64,000 nucleotides of DNA from Lysobacter enzymogenes (GCF_900106525.1 NZ_FNOG01000001.1:891634-955633), one strand, 5' to 3'. Shown: positions 46,597 to 60,543, numbered from the stretch's first letter. Made by a program: numbers and translations. Notes: generated from the sequence alone by a model not told the origin.

Positions 46597-47157
46597 ATGT
46601 CGCCCCTGTCCCGCCGCCTCGTCCCCGCGGCCATCGCCGTCTCGCTGTGCCTGGCGGTCGGCGCCTGCATGGCCTCCGGCAACGCCTCGTCCGACGCCGC
46701 CAAGCCGCCCGCGCCGAAGGCCGCACCGAACCTGCCGAGCGAAGCCTCGGTCGATGCCGTCCCCACACCGGAGCCCCAGCCCATGCCCTCCGATCGCGCC
46801 GCCGCCGATCCGAACAAACCCAAGGCCCAGGTCGGCGAACCCGTCGGCGCCGGGCCGTTCGGCCAGTTCATCGTCAAGTACCGCGACGATACCCAGCCGC
46901 TCAAGCAGGTCGGCGCGGTGCAGCCGCGGCTGGACCGCACCGCCGCGCAGTTCGGCAAGCGCGGGCTCGCCTTGACCTGGAAGCACCGCATGGGCATCAA
47001 CGCCGATGTCTTCAGCGTCAGCCCGGCGCTCGACCGCGGCGAGGCGGTGGCGTTGATGAACGCCTTCGCCGCCGATCCGGACGTGCAGTTCATCGAGCCG
47101 GACAACCACATCTCGCTCGGCCCGATCATTCGCCAGCCGGCGACGGTCGACAAGTAA
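46597..47157 (+). CDS. Lipoprotein consisting of a free-standing subtilase-type (I9-like) prodomain
   Basis: A 186-residue lipoprotein. The lipobox LAVGAC places the modified Cys at 24 (next residue Met, favouring the outer membrane). A Pro/Ala-rich linker covers about 25-85. Residues about 88-170 are unmistakably like the prodomains of the neighbouring subtilases: FIVKYRDD at the start, a middle helix LDRGEAVALMNAFAADPDVQ matching their ALMRQIAADPNVE, and FIEPDN at the end. The protein stops where a protease would begin. AAGGAG precedes the ATG and a terminator follows. Prodomains inhibit and fold their cognate enzymes, so this may be a cell-bound inhibitor or chaperone. A gene remnant is less likely, given the lipoprotein signal. 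Confidence 0.85.
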   Translation: MSPLSRRLVPAAIAVSLCLAVGACMASGNASSDAAKPPAPKAAPNLPSEASVDAVPTPEPQPMPSDRAAADPNKPKAQVGEPVGAGPFGQFIVKYRDDTQPLKQVGAVQPRLDRTAAQFGKRGLALTWKHRMGINADVFSVSPALDRGEAVALMNAFAADPDVQFIEPDNHISLGPIIRQPATVDK

Positions 47158-47222
47158 GCGCCGGCGCTCGCCGCGATGTACCGGCTGCGACCGACCCTGC
47201 GGACCACCGGCCGAATGCAACG

Positions 47223-47250
47223 AAAAACCCCGGCTTCGGCCGGGGTTTTT
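47223..47250 (+). terminator. Intrinsic terminator after the prodomain lipoprotein
   Basis: AAAAA-CCCCGGC-TTCG-GCCGGGG-TTTTT, nearly the same sequence as the terminator at 37146. Confidence 0.92.
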
Positions 47251-47401
47251 CGTTGTCGCCGTGGGCCGTGCCGCAGAAGCTGGCCAGTGCGCCCAGGACG
47301 AGGGCGAGCGTATGCAGCGGGGGCGCCCGGCGCGCTGACCGCGCGGGCCCGGTGGCGACGCTGCGGGTAGACTGGCCCGATCTGGCCGAAGGAGACGTGC
47401 C

Positions 47402-47902
47402 TTGAAGCTCCGCCCCGTCGCAGCCTTGCTGATCCTGACCTGCTGTGCGCTCTGGGGCTGTCGCACCGTCCCCAGCGGCGACCGTCTGCTGCAAAGCCTG
47501 CAGGCGCAGCTGACGCCAGAACGTTCGGATGGTGCCGCCGCGACGCCGCCAGAGGAGCCGGCGCAGGCGGCGATGGCGCAGTGGCTGGAGCACAGGCTCA
47601 GGGGCGAGTACCGTGTGCTGCAGCGACGCTTCACTGCGACCGAGCCGGGGTCGCCCAAGTGGTCCGGCCTGGGGGGTCTGGCGAATCGATACGTTGAGCA
47701 GACCTGGGGCGGCACGTTGCAGGTCGACGGCTGGCAGGACGACGAGCATTACGCATTGCTGTTGTGGAAGCTCGACGAGGGTCGCCCGCGCTACCTGGCC
47801 TTGGTGCGCGGACGCGATGGCCTGCCGGGCCCGGGCGATCGCCGTCTGCTTGGCTACTTCGAACTGGCGCCTGCTTCGCGATCGCAGCCTTCGCAACGCT
47901 GA
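47402..47902 (+). CDS. Lipoprotein, candidate immunity protein for the downstream XVIPCD effector
   Basis: A 166-residue protein starting at TTG (47402), supported by AAGGAG seven to eight bases upstream. A signal peptide is followed by CALWGC, giving a lipobox Cys20 (the Trp before Gly is unusual). The mature part has no family I recognise; it contains a region like WGGTLQVDGWQDDEHYALLLWKL. It lies 125 bp upstream of a T4SS-effector-like gene on the same strand. In Xanthomonadales, cognate immunity proteins are often periplasmic lipoproteins encoded next to the effector. That role is inferred from this arrangement. Confidence 0.65.
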   Translation: MKLRPVAALLILTCCALWGCRTVPSGDRLLQSLQAQLTPERSDGAAATPPEEPAQAAMAQWLEHRLRGEYRVLQRRFTATEPGSPKWSGLGGLANRYVEQTWGGTLQVDGWQDDEHYALLLWKLDEGRPRYLALVRGRDGLPGPGDRRLLGYFELAPASRSQPSQR

Positions 47903-48027
47903 TCTGCGCAATTCTGCTTTTCCAGGCAACGATCTTCCAATCAACGATCTTCGCACCGCCGCTGTTCGAGACCTTCGACCTCAAGACTCCGATCTTCCAG
48001 ACACCGCCCAAGGCAAGGACCAGCGAG

Positions 48028-49581
48028 ATGGCCGGACAAGCACGTCAGTACACGGCAGCGGATCTGTATGGCGCGGACGGTCGTCCGCACTGGGACGATA
48101 TCCGCCAGGACGAAGTCTACGACTGCTATTTTCTCGCCCCGCTGGGCGCCTTGGGCGAGCGCCAGCCCGACCGCATCCGCGATGCCATCGCCTTCGATCC
48201 GCGCACCCAGGAGTTTACGGTCACGCTGTACCGCCCGCCCAACGAGCAAGAGCGCGGGCAGGGACGCAGCGAGCCGATCCGCGAGTCGGTGGTGGTTTCG
48301 CAAGACGACATCCGCAACAACCTGCGCCGCGACGGCGGCGGCGTCGCCGACAACAACCGTGACGGCGCCGGGCCGTTATGGCCGACGGTGATGGAGGCCG
48401 GATTCGCCGAACTCTACGGCCGCAACGAGCGCGGTCAGACCGATCTGGGCCGCGGCTACCGCACCATCGGCGCGGTGACCGGCGGCGGCGCGCTGGCCGA
48501 CGGCATCTACGCGGTGACCGGCGAACCCGGCCGCAATGTGCGGATTGCCGATCCCGACGCGCCGGCGGTACGGCCCACCGGGCCCAACCACGTGGCGCGC
48601 TCGGAGCCGCCGCCGTTCCACGCGCCGGCGACCAACCACCGGACGGAGCTGGATACGGCCTACAACCAAGTGGAGCAGGCGTTGGCGGCGGGTCGGCCGG
48701 TCACGCTGGCGACCCAGGGCCGCGAGGTCAACGATGGCCTCGAAGAAAGCCACGCTTACATGGTGGTGGACGTCAAGCGCGATCCGGCCACCAACGAAGC
48801 CCGGATCACCCTGCGCAATCCCTACGGCAACAATCAGCGCGCGCAGGAAGGCAATCACAACATCGGCGGGAGCTGGAACGCGAACGATCCGGTCATCACC
48901 GTCGCCCTCAAGGACCTGACCCGCGCAGGCAGTCTGGCCGAGTTCAACATCGGCCCGGCGCCGCGCGTGCAGTCGCAGCAGCCGGCTGCGGTGACGTCGG
49001 GCGCGCCGACGCAACCCGGAACGGAGCAAGCGGCGCCTGCGGGCACCGCGCCGCCTGCGCCCGTACAACCCGCGCCGACGCCGCCCGGGGCCAGCCCCGC
49101 TGCGCGCAACCCGGCTGCGACGACGCCTGCGCCTGCCGGCGCGCCCGACATCACTCGCGCCGATCATCCCGGCCACGAACGCTTCCAGCAGGCGGTGACG
49201 GCGATCGAGCGTTCGCCGAACATTCCGCCGGGCACCTTCACCGGCGAGCGCCTGCAACAGGCCGGCGCCAATCTGGCCTATGCCAGCCTGGCCGGCGCGC
49301 CGCGGCCGCAGGGCGGCCAGAACGAACACCTGGACCGCATCGACTTCGCGGTGTTCAACAACGACCGCAGCGGCCTGATCGCCGGGCAGGGCGCGATCGG
49401 CGACAGCGCCGTCAAGCTGGCGTTCCTGCCGTCCGCGCAAGACCATGCCACCCCGCTGGTCCAGGCCTCGCAGCAAGTCCAGGCGGCCTTGGCGCAACGG
49501 CAGGCGCAAACGCAGGGCGCCGAGCACGCTGCGCCAGCGGCGACGCTGGACGAGCCCACGCCCAAGGCGCCGAGGCTGTAA
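48028..49581 (+). CDS. Calpain-like cysteine protease with C-terminal XVIPCD (candidate type IV secretion effector)
   Basis: A 517-residue protein without a signal peptide. Residues about 1-300 form a calpain (C2-type) core: Cys33 in YDCYFLAPLGAL, His242 in ESHAYMVVDV and Asn264 in LRNPYG, the order and spacing of the calpain triad. A Pro/Ala/Thr-rich linker covers about 320-375. The C-terminus (about 378-495) matches the XVIPCD secretion domain: HPGHERFQQAVTAI, GERLQQAGANLAYASLAG, EHLDRIDFAVFN, then AGQGAIGDSAVK and TPLVQASQQV. XVIPCD proteins are delivered into rival bacteria by the Xanthomonadales T4SS. A lipoprotein gene precedes it. The same frame is open upstream through a hydrophobic stretch without a start codon, so 48028 is preferred. 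Confidence 0.85.
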   Translation: MAGQARQYTAADLYGADGRPHWDDIRQDEVYDCYFLAPLGALGERQPDRIRDAIAFDPRTQEFTVTLYRPPNEQERGQGRSEPIRESVVVSQDDIRNNLRRDGGGVADNNRDGAGPLWPTVMEAGFAELYGRNERGQTDLGRGYRTIGAVTGGGALADGIYAVTGEPGRNVRIADPDAPAVRPTGPNHVARSEPPPFHAPATNHRTELDTAYNQVEQALAAGRPVTLATQGREVNDGLEESHAYMVVDVKRDPATNEARITLRNPYGNNQRAQEGNHNIGGSWNANDPVITVALKDLTRAGSLAEFNIGPAPRVQSQQPAAVTSGAPTQPGTEQAAPAGTAPPAPVQPAPTPPGASPAARNPAATTPAPAGAPDITRADHPGHERFQQAVTAIERSPNIPPGTFTGERLQQAGANLAYASLAGAPRPQGGQNEHLDRIDFAVFNNDRSGLIAGQGAIGDSAVKLAFLPSAQDHATPLVQASQQVQAALAQRQAQTQGAEHAAPAATLDEPTPKAPRL

Positions 49582-49655
49582 GCGGCCGCCGCGGTGGTGG
49601 CGGCGAAGAAACCGTAGCGCCGGCCGCGCGCGCCCGGCCGCGAACGCGTTCGATC

Positions 49656-49681
49656 AACCCCGGCTTCGGTCGGGGTTTTTC
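49656..49681 (+). terminator. Intrinsic terminator after the effector gene
   Basis: CCCCGGC-TTCG-GTCGGGG stem (one G-T pair) with a TTTTT tail. Confidence 0.9.
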
Positions 49682-50043
49682 ATTGCCCGCGTCGCATGTG
49701 TCGAGACGCTGGAAATCTCATTTTCGAGGCAGTTTTCCGATGCATGACAGGCATCACGAAGGCAGCCGCTGCAAGCGCTCGTCAAGCATTGCCGGTGCCT
49801 GGGCGATGCCGTTAGCGTCGTCATGCGGTCCGGCCGACGATCCGGCTCCGCACCACGACCGGCTGTGCGCGCATTGCAGATTCCACGCGCGACGCAGCGG
49901 CGCTGGTCGCACCTCGGTCAGGCGCTTCATCCACCCGCTGCGCACGCCCGACCGCCGACACGCAACGCTCCTGACAAGCACAGTTGCAAACAACGCACTT
50001 CATTCGGCCGCACTGCGGCCTTCGAACTCGGGGATTGAACAAT
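49682..50043. promoter_or_regulatory. Upstream region of the metalloprotease gene
   Basis: About 360 bp, AT-richer at 49700-49740. No gene or repeat seen. It probably contains the promoter. Confidence 0.35.
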
Positions 50044-51981
50044 ATGCGTACCACCTCACGCCTGCGCGCGCGCCACGCCGCGCGTGCCGCCGTACTGTTG
50101 TCCGGATTCGCCGTGTTGCCGGTCTTCGCCGCGCAACCGCTGTTCGTCGGCGACGCGCCCGCGGCGCGTACCGGCGTCGCCGCCGCGTCGTCGGTGCAAT
50201 CGGCCGCCGCGGGCGAAGCCCGGCGCCTGGCCGCGGCGCCCGCCACCGCCTCGCTGCAACTCAAGCGCGCCGACGCCGCGCTCGTGTCCAAAGCCACGCG
50301 CGAGATCGAACTGCGCCTGGGCGCCAACCTCGTCAACGCCGTGCTCGACAGCGCGCGTGACACCGGCGACGGCGGCACGGTGTGGCTGGGCCATCTCAAG
50401 GAGAACCCGCGCAAGGCCGCGCACGACGGGCGCGAAGTGCGCCGCGACGAGCGCAACTCGGTCGCGCTGGTGCGGCGCGGCGACGGCGTCACCGGCAACG
50501 TGCGCATCGACGGCCGGCTGTACCGCATCCGTCCGCTCGCCGACGGCAGCCACGCCGTGGTCGAAGTCGACGAAAGCCGCATGCCGCCGGATCATCCGGT
50601 CGGTTATCGCGATTCGGACCTGCCGCAGATCGACATGCGCGCGGCGAGCCGTGCCGCGCTCGCCGCGGTCGGCCCCGCTGCGGTGGATCCCGGCGCGACC
50701 GCGACCATCCGCGTGCAGGTGGTCGCCACCAACCAGGCGGTGACCGCTTACGGCGGCGACATGCGCGCGCTGGTCGACCTGGCCATCGCCGAAAGCAACC
50801 AGGGCTATACGAACTCCAACGTCGGCATCCAGCTGGAGCTGGCCAACTACCGCACCGTCGAATACACCTCGGCCGGCGACGGCCACTTCACCGACGAGGA
50901 GCGCTTCGCCGATCCCAGCGACGGCTACATGGACGACATCCACGCCAGCCGCGACGCCAACGCCGCCGACGTCAGCGTGCTGATCATCGACGACGCCGGC
51001 AACTGCGGCCTCGCGCACTCCATCGGCTCGACCGCGGCGACCGCGTTCGCGACCGTGCATTACGACTGCGCCACCGGCTACTACAGCTTCGCCCACGAGA
51101 TCGGCCACCTGCTGTCGGCGCGCCACGACCCGGCCGCCGACCCGACCAACACGCCCTACGCCTACGGCCACGGCTACCGCTACGAGCCGGCCACCGGCAG
51201 CAAGTGGCGCACGATCATGGCCTACAACTGCACCGGCGGCTGCCCGCGCCTGAACTACTGGTCGAACCCGGACGTGACCTACAACGGCGTGGCGATGGGC
51301 ACGGCCGACCGCAACCACAACCAGCGCGTGCTGGTGCAGACCAAGGCGGCGGTGGCGGCGTTCCGCGGCGCGCCGGGCGGCAACACCGCGCCGGTGGCGA
51401 ACTTCAGCTCCTCGGCCAGCGGTTTGACGGTGAGCTTCACCGACAGCTCGACCGACAGCGACGGCACCATCGCCTCGCGCAGCTGGGACTTCGGCGACGG
51501 CACCACTTCGACCGCGACCAATCCGAGCAAGACCTACAGCGCGGCGGGTACGTACACGGTGAAGCTCACAGTCACCGACAACGGCGGCGCCACCCACAGC
51601 AAGACCGCGACCGTCACCGTCAACGCCAGCGGCGTGCAGACCTACAGCAACGCCACCGACGTCAACATTCCCGACAACAACGTCACCGGCGTGAGCAGCT
51701 CGATCGCGGTGTCGGGACGTACCGGCAACGCGCCGAGCAACGCGCAGGTCGCGGTCGACATCGTCCACACCTACCAGGGCGACCTGATCGTCGATCTGGT
51801 CGCGCCGGACGGCAGCGTCTACAACCTGCACAACCGCACCGGCGGCAGCGCCGACAACATCAAGAAGACCTACACGGTGAACCTGTCGAGCGAAGCGCTC
51901 AACGGCAGCTGGAAGCTGCGCGTCGCCGACCGCGCCGCCGCCGACACCGGCTACATCAACGCTTGGAGCGTCACGTTCTGA
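50044..51981 (+). CDS. Secreted metzincin metalloprotease with PKD and P domains
   Basis: A 645-residue secreted zinc protease. It has a signal peptide (about 1-30), a long propeptide (to about 210), and a catalytic domain with HEIGHLLSARH, giving zinc ligands His351, His355 and His361 and catalytic Glu352. A Met-turn IMAYNC follows. This is the reprolysin-like (M12) layout. Then come a PKD domain (about 447-528, SWDFGDG) and a P domain (about 531-645). The P domain is of the IPDNN type but contains VAPDG and LRVADRA, mixing features of both types. No T-tailed terminator was found after it. Confidence 0.9.
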   Translation: MRTTSRLRARHAARAAVLLSGFAVLPVFAAQPLFVGDAPAARTGVAAASSVQSAAAGEARRLAAAPATASLQLKRADAALVSKATREIELRLGANLVNAVLDSARDTGDGGTVWLGHLKENPRKAAHDGREVRRDERNSVALVRRGDGVTGNVRIDGRLYRIRPLADGSHAVVEVDESRMPPDHPVGYRDSDLPQIDMRAASRAALAAVGPAAVDPGATATIRVQVVATNQAVTAYGGDMRALVDLAIAESNQGYTNSNVGIQLELANYRTVEYTSAGDGHFTDEERFADPSDGYMDDIHASRDANAADVSVLIIDDAGNCGLAHSIGSTAATAFATVHYDCATGYYSFAHEIGHLLSARHDPAADPTNTPYAYGHGYRYEPATGSKWRTIMAYNCTGGCPRLNYWSNPDVTYNGVAMGTADRNHNQRVLVQTKAAVAAFRGAPGGNTAPVANFSSSASGLTVSFTDSSTDSDGTIASRSWDFGDGTTSTATNPSKTYSAAGTYTVKLTVTDNGGATHSKTATVTVNASGVQTYSNATDVNIPDNNVTGVSSSIAVSGRTGNAPSNAQVAVDIVHTYQGDLIVDLVAPDGSVYNLHNRTGGSADNIKKTYTVNLSSEALNGSWKLRVADRAAADTGYINAWSVTF

Positions 51982-54469
<2,488 letters not shown>

Positions 54470-54512
54470 TCGCGATCGCGCAGCCGCGAGGCTGCGTTCT
54501 GCGATGCGACAC

Positions 54513-54540
54513 AGCCCCGGCTTCGGCCGGGGCTTTTTTT
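54513..54540 (+). terminator. Intrinsic terminator after lysyl endopeptidase 1
   Basis: AGCCCCGGC-TTCG-GCCGGGGCT followed by seven T. Confidence 0.93.
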
Positions 54541-54594
54541 GCGGCGCCGCATGGGTGCCGGGACCGCTGCTTCCCCGCGCAGGTTGTGGTCCCT

Positions 54595-54682
54595 CCCTGT
54601 AGGAGCGGCGCAAGCCGCGACCGCGAGATCGCGCCTGCGTCGAAACTGCAGTGTCGCGGTCGCGGCTTGCGCCGCTCCTGCA
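54595..54682. repeat. GTAGGAGCGGC-type palindromic repeat pair
   Basis: GTAGGAGCGGCGCAAGCCGC (from 54599) is mirrored as GCGGCTTGCGCCGCTCCTGC up to about 54680. Both arms continue into CGACCGCGA. Confidence 0.88.
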
Positions 54683-57201
<2,519 letters not shown>

Positions 57202-57225
57202 TGCCTACGGGTTGAACCGCACCAC

Positions 57226-57253
57226 GCCGCGGCCTTCGGGCCGCGGCTTTTTT
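57226..57253 (+). terminator. Intrinsic terminator after lysyl endopeptidase 2
   Basis: GCCGCGGCC-TTCG-GGCCGCGGC followed by six T. Confidence 0.92.
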
Positions 57254-57275
57254 CGGGGCCAGGAAGTTTCGTTTC

Positions 57276-57423
57276 TCCCTGTAGGAGCGGCGCGAGCCGC
57301 GACCACGACACCGCGCCTGCGTCGAAACCCGCTGCCATGCGCGAGGGTTGCCGTTGCCGCGGGCATCGGCCGGTTGCGTCGTCGCCGCCGATTCGCAGTC
57401 GCGGCTCGCGCCGCTCCTACAGG
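57276..57423. repeat. GTAGGAGCGGC-type palindromic repeat pair
   Basis: GTAGGAGCGGCGCGAGCCGC (from about 57281) and its mirror GCGGCTCGCGCCGCTCCTAC (ending about 57420) are separated by about 100 bp. The rest of the interval up to 57610 holds nothing I recognise. Confidence 0.85.
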
Positions 57424-57610
57424 GATGCTGCGCGACACCGCGGCGAAGTGTGCGCGAATGCGCACAGCGCCGTTCTGCTGACCTGCTTCACGAAAGCCCC
57501 GCACTCGCGCGCCGCACGGCGCTTGCCAGCGCACGCGGCGCATCCAAGCATGACTCCGGCACGCCATCGCGTCGCTGCCCACACCGCACCGGTCCATGGA
57601 GAGTCTCCCA

Positions 57611-59893
57611 ATGCGCTTCCAATCTGCCGCGCTGCCGCTGTTGCTGGCCCTGTCCGCCAGCGCCGCGGCCGCCGACGACCAGCCCGTGTTCGTCACCGCC
57701 CAGTATGAAAACCCCAAACAGCTGCAACGCATCGCCTCGCGCTTCCAGCATCTGATCGTCGACCGTCAAGCCAAGACGGTGAAGGTCGAGGCCATGCCCG
57801 AAGACCTGGCCGCCTTGCGCGCGGCTGGCTTCAAGTACGAGGTCGACCAGGCCGCCACCGCGCAGTTCCAGCGCCTGCAGAGCGCGCTGAAGTCTTCGCT
57901 CGACGGGACCAAGAGCATCCCCGGCTACACCTGCTTCCGCACGGTCGAAGAGACCTACCAGACCATGGATCAGCTGGCCGCGAGCAAGCCGAACCTGGCC
58001 AGCGTGCGCGTCATCGGCCCGAGCTGGCAGAAGACCCAGAACGCCGGCACCGGCTACGACCTGAAGGTGTTCAAGATCACCAACTCGGCCACCGACGCGG
58101 CGCTGCCGAACAAGCCCACGCTGGTGCTGTTCGGTTCGATCCACGCGCGCGAGTACGCGCCGGCCGAACTGGTCACCCGTTTCGCCGAAGGCCTGGTCAA
58201 CGGCTACGGCACCGACGCCGAAGCGACCTGGCTGCTCGACAACTTCGCCTTCCAGTTGGTGCTCAACGCCAACCCCGACGGGCGCAAGAAGGCCGAGGCC
58301 GGCTCGTCGTGGCGCAAGAACGTCAACAACAGCAACGGCGGCAGCTGCAGCGCCAGCAGCTTCGGCACCGACCTCAACCGCAACTTCCCGTATCACTGGA
58401 ACACCGTCTCCGGCGGCTCCAGCGGCAACCAGTGCGCGGAAACCTACCGCGGGCCGACGCCGACTTCGGACCCGGAAACCCAGGCCCTGATGCGCCTGGT
58501 CGCCGGCACCCGCGGCAGCAACGGCGTCTACACCGGCGGCATCTTCCCCGACCGCCGCAGCGACGACGTCTCCACGCCGGCGCCCGAGGACTACCAGGGC
58601 GTGTTCATCGACATCCACAGCGCCGCGGATCTGGTGCTGTGGTCGTGGGGCGATACCGTCAACCCGGCGCCGAACCGCAACGCGCTGCAGACCTTCGGCC
58701 GGCGCATGGCCTATTTCAACGGCTACCGGCCGCAGCAGTCCAACGAGCTGTACGGCACCGACGGCACCACCGACGACACCATGTACGGCCTGCTCGGCGT
58801 GCCGGGCTATACGATCGAGCTGGGCGGCAGCTTCTTCGAAAGCTGCAGCAGCTTCACCGGCACCACGCTGCCGAACAACCTCAAGACCCTGCGCTACGTC
58901 GCGCGCGCGCTGTGGGCGCCGTACACCCTGCCCAGCGGCCCGGACACCACCGCGGTGAGCCTGTCGGCGTCGTCGGTGCCGGCCGGAACCCCGGTGACGG
59001 TCACCGCCAACGTCAACGACGGCCTGTTCAACCAGAGCAACGGCACCGAGGCGGTGCAGAACATCGCCTCGGCGCGCGCCTACATCGACACGCCGCCGTG
59101 GGCGAGCGGGGCGGTGGCGATCGCGTTGAGCGCCAGCGACGGCAGCTTCAACAGCAGCAACGAGAACGTCACCGGTTCGATCTCCACCAGCGGCCTGGCC
59201 GCGGGCGTGCACACCGTATACGTGCAGGGCACCGACGCCTCCGGCAAGCCGGGCACGCCGAACGCGGCGCGCTTCACCGTGACCGGCGGCGGCCCCGGCA
59301 ACAACCCGCCGGTGGCGAACTTCACCAGCGCCGCCAGCGGGCTCAGCGTCAGCTTCACCGACACCTCCAGCGACAGCGACGGCACCATCGCTTCGCGCAG
59401 CTGGAACTTCGGCGACGGCACCACGTCCACCGCGACCAACCCGAGCAAGACCTACAGCGCGGCGGGCACCTACACCGTCACCCTGACCGTCACCGACAAC
59501 AGCGGCGCCACCAACACCAAGACCAGTTCGGTGACGGTCAGCAGCGGCGGGGCGCAGACCTACAGCAACGACGTCGATGTGGCGATCGGCGACAACGCGA
59601 CTGTGGAAAGCCCGATCACGGTGTCCGGTCGCAGCGGCAACGGCTCGGCCAGCACGCCGGTGCAGGTGACGATCTACCACACCTACAAGAGCGATCTGAA
59701 GGTCGACCTGGTCGCGCCGGACGGCACCGTCTACAACATCCACAACCGCACCGGCGGCAGCGCCGACAACGTCATCGGCACCTTCAACAAGGATCTGTCG
59801 AGCGAGCCGCTCAACGGCACCTGGAAGCTGCGCGTCAACGACAACGCCACCGGCGACACCGGGCGCATCGATGCCTGGAGCATCACCTTCTGA
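57611..59893 (+). CDS. Secreted M14 zinc carboxypeptidase with Ig-like, PKD and P domains
   Basis: A 760-residue secreted metallocarboxypeptidase. It has a signal peptide (1-20) and an N-terminal region (to about 120). The M14 domain has zinc ligands His178 and Glu181 (SIHAREYAPAE) and His336 (DIHSAADL), with catalytic Glu403 (YTIELGGSFFESC). An Ig-like domain (about 437-560), a PKD domain (about 564-646, SWNFGDG) and a P domain (about 648-760) of the DNATVESPI type follow. The ATG at 57611 was preferred over 57596, since GGAGAG lies just upstream of it. It would finish peptides made by the island's endopeptidases. Confidence 0.93.
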   Translation: MRFQSAALPLLLALSASAAAADDQPVFVTAQYENPKQLQRIASRFQHLIVDRQAKTVKVEAMPEDLAALRAAGFKYEVDQAATAQFQRLQSALKSSLDGTKSIPGYTCFRTVEETYQTMDQLAASKPNLASVRVIGPSWQKTQNAGTGYDLKVFKITNSATDAALPNKPTLVLFGSIHAREYAPAELVTRFAEGLVNGYGTDAEATWLLDNFAFQLVLNANPDGRKKAEAGSSWRKNVNNSNGGSCSASSFGTDLNRNFPYHWNTVSGGSSGNQCAETYRGPTPTSDPETQALMRLVAGTRGSNGVYTGGIFPDRRSDDVSTPAPEDYQGVFIDIHSAADLVLWSWGDTVNPAPNRNALQTFGRRMAYFNGYRPQQSNELYGTDGTTDDTMYGLLGVPGYTIELGGSFFESCSSFTGTTLPNNLKTLRYVARALWAPYTLPSGPDTTAVSLSASSVPAGTPVTVTANVNDGLFNQSNGTEAVQNIASARAYIDTPPWASGAVAIALSASDGSFNSSNENVTGSISTSGLAAGVHTVYVQGTDASGKPGTPNAARFTVTGGGPGNNPPVANFTSAASGLSVSFTDTSSDSDGTIASRSWNFGDGTTSTATNPSKTYSAAGTYTVTLTVTDNSGATNTKTSSVTVSSGGAQTYSNDVDVAIGDNATVESPITVSGRSGNGSASTPVQVTIYHTYKSDLKVDLVAPDGTVYNIHNRTGGSADNVIGTFNKDLSSEPLNGTWKLRVNDNATGDTGRIDAWSITF

Positions 59894-59938
59894 GCGAGCG
59901 ATGAAGCGCCGGTGCGCGCAGGTGGCGCACCGGCTTCG

Positions 59939-59972
59939 CGAAGCCCCGGCCCGACAGCCGGGGCTTCGTTTG
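59939..59972 (+). terminator. Terminator after the carboxypeptidase gene
   Basis: CGAAGCCCCGGC (59939-59950) pairs with GCCGGGGCTTCG (59957-59968), followed by TTTG. The stem is 12 bp with a 6-nt loop. Confidence 0.88.
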
Positions 59973-60026
59973 TTTGCGCGAGAGCTTTTGTAGGCGCGTT
60001 CAAGTGGCACGGCGGCCGTGACACAG

Positions 60027-60543
60027 CTTTTGTAGGAGGGACTTCAGTCCCGACGCTTTCCGCTCAGCCAGCTGCGTAGCCCCGGAACGAACAGCGTCGG
60101 GACTGAAGTCCCTCCCACAAGGCCGCCTTTGCTCGAGGTCTTTTGTGGTGGTTCTCATGTGGCCTGGCTTTTGTAGGAGGGACTTCAGTCCCGACGCTTT
60201 CCGCTCAGCCAGCTGCGTAGCCCCGGAGCGAACAGCGTCGGGACTGAAGTCCCTCCCACAAGGCCGCCTTTGCTCGAGGTCTTTTGTGGTGGTTCTCATG
60301 TGGCATGGCTTTTGTAGGAGGGACTTCAGTCCCGACGCTTTCCGCTCAGCCAGCCGCGTCGCCCCGGAGCGAACAGCATCGGGACTGAAGTCCCTCCCAC
60401 AAGGCCGCCTTTGCTCGAGGTCTTTTGTGGTGGTTCTCATGTGGCATGGCTTTTGTAGGAGGGACTTCAGTCCCGACGCTTTCCGCTCAGCCAGCCGCGT
60501 CGCCCCGGAGCGAACAGCATCAGGACTGAAGTCCCTCCCACAG
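60027..60543. repeat. 141-bp tandem array made of GGGACTTCAGTCCC-type palindromes
   Basis: The mark TGTAGGAGGGACTTCAGTCC starts at 60031, 60172, 60313 and 60454, a period of exactly 141 bp with almost no change between units. Each unit contains the palindrome and its inverted copy GGGACTGAAGTCCCTCCCAC about 60 bp later, plus a constant spacer (GCTCGAGGTCTTTTGTGG). The last unit is cut short at the inverted copy. Open frames across it are a result of the period being a multiple of three. Confidence 0.93.

Noticed and set aside
46597-47157. Prodomain lipoprotein as a decayed protease gene
   Set aside because: It has its own ribosome site, lipoprotein signal, linker and terminator, and no trace of a catalytic domain follows in any frame.
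47764-48027. N-terminal extension of the effector with a membrane-like stretch
   Set aside because: It would need a GTG deep inside the lipoprotein gene without a ribosome site, and XVIPCD effectors normally lack signal or membrane segments.
60000-60440. Frame with three identical 47-residue repeats, looking like a repeat protein
   Set aside because: The 141-bp DNA unit is a multiple of three, so frames stay open on both strands; there is no ribosome site and the DNA is palindromic repeat material.
60027-60543. Possible CRISPR array
   Set aside because: Units are 141 bp and identical throughout, with no variable spacers and no cas genes.
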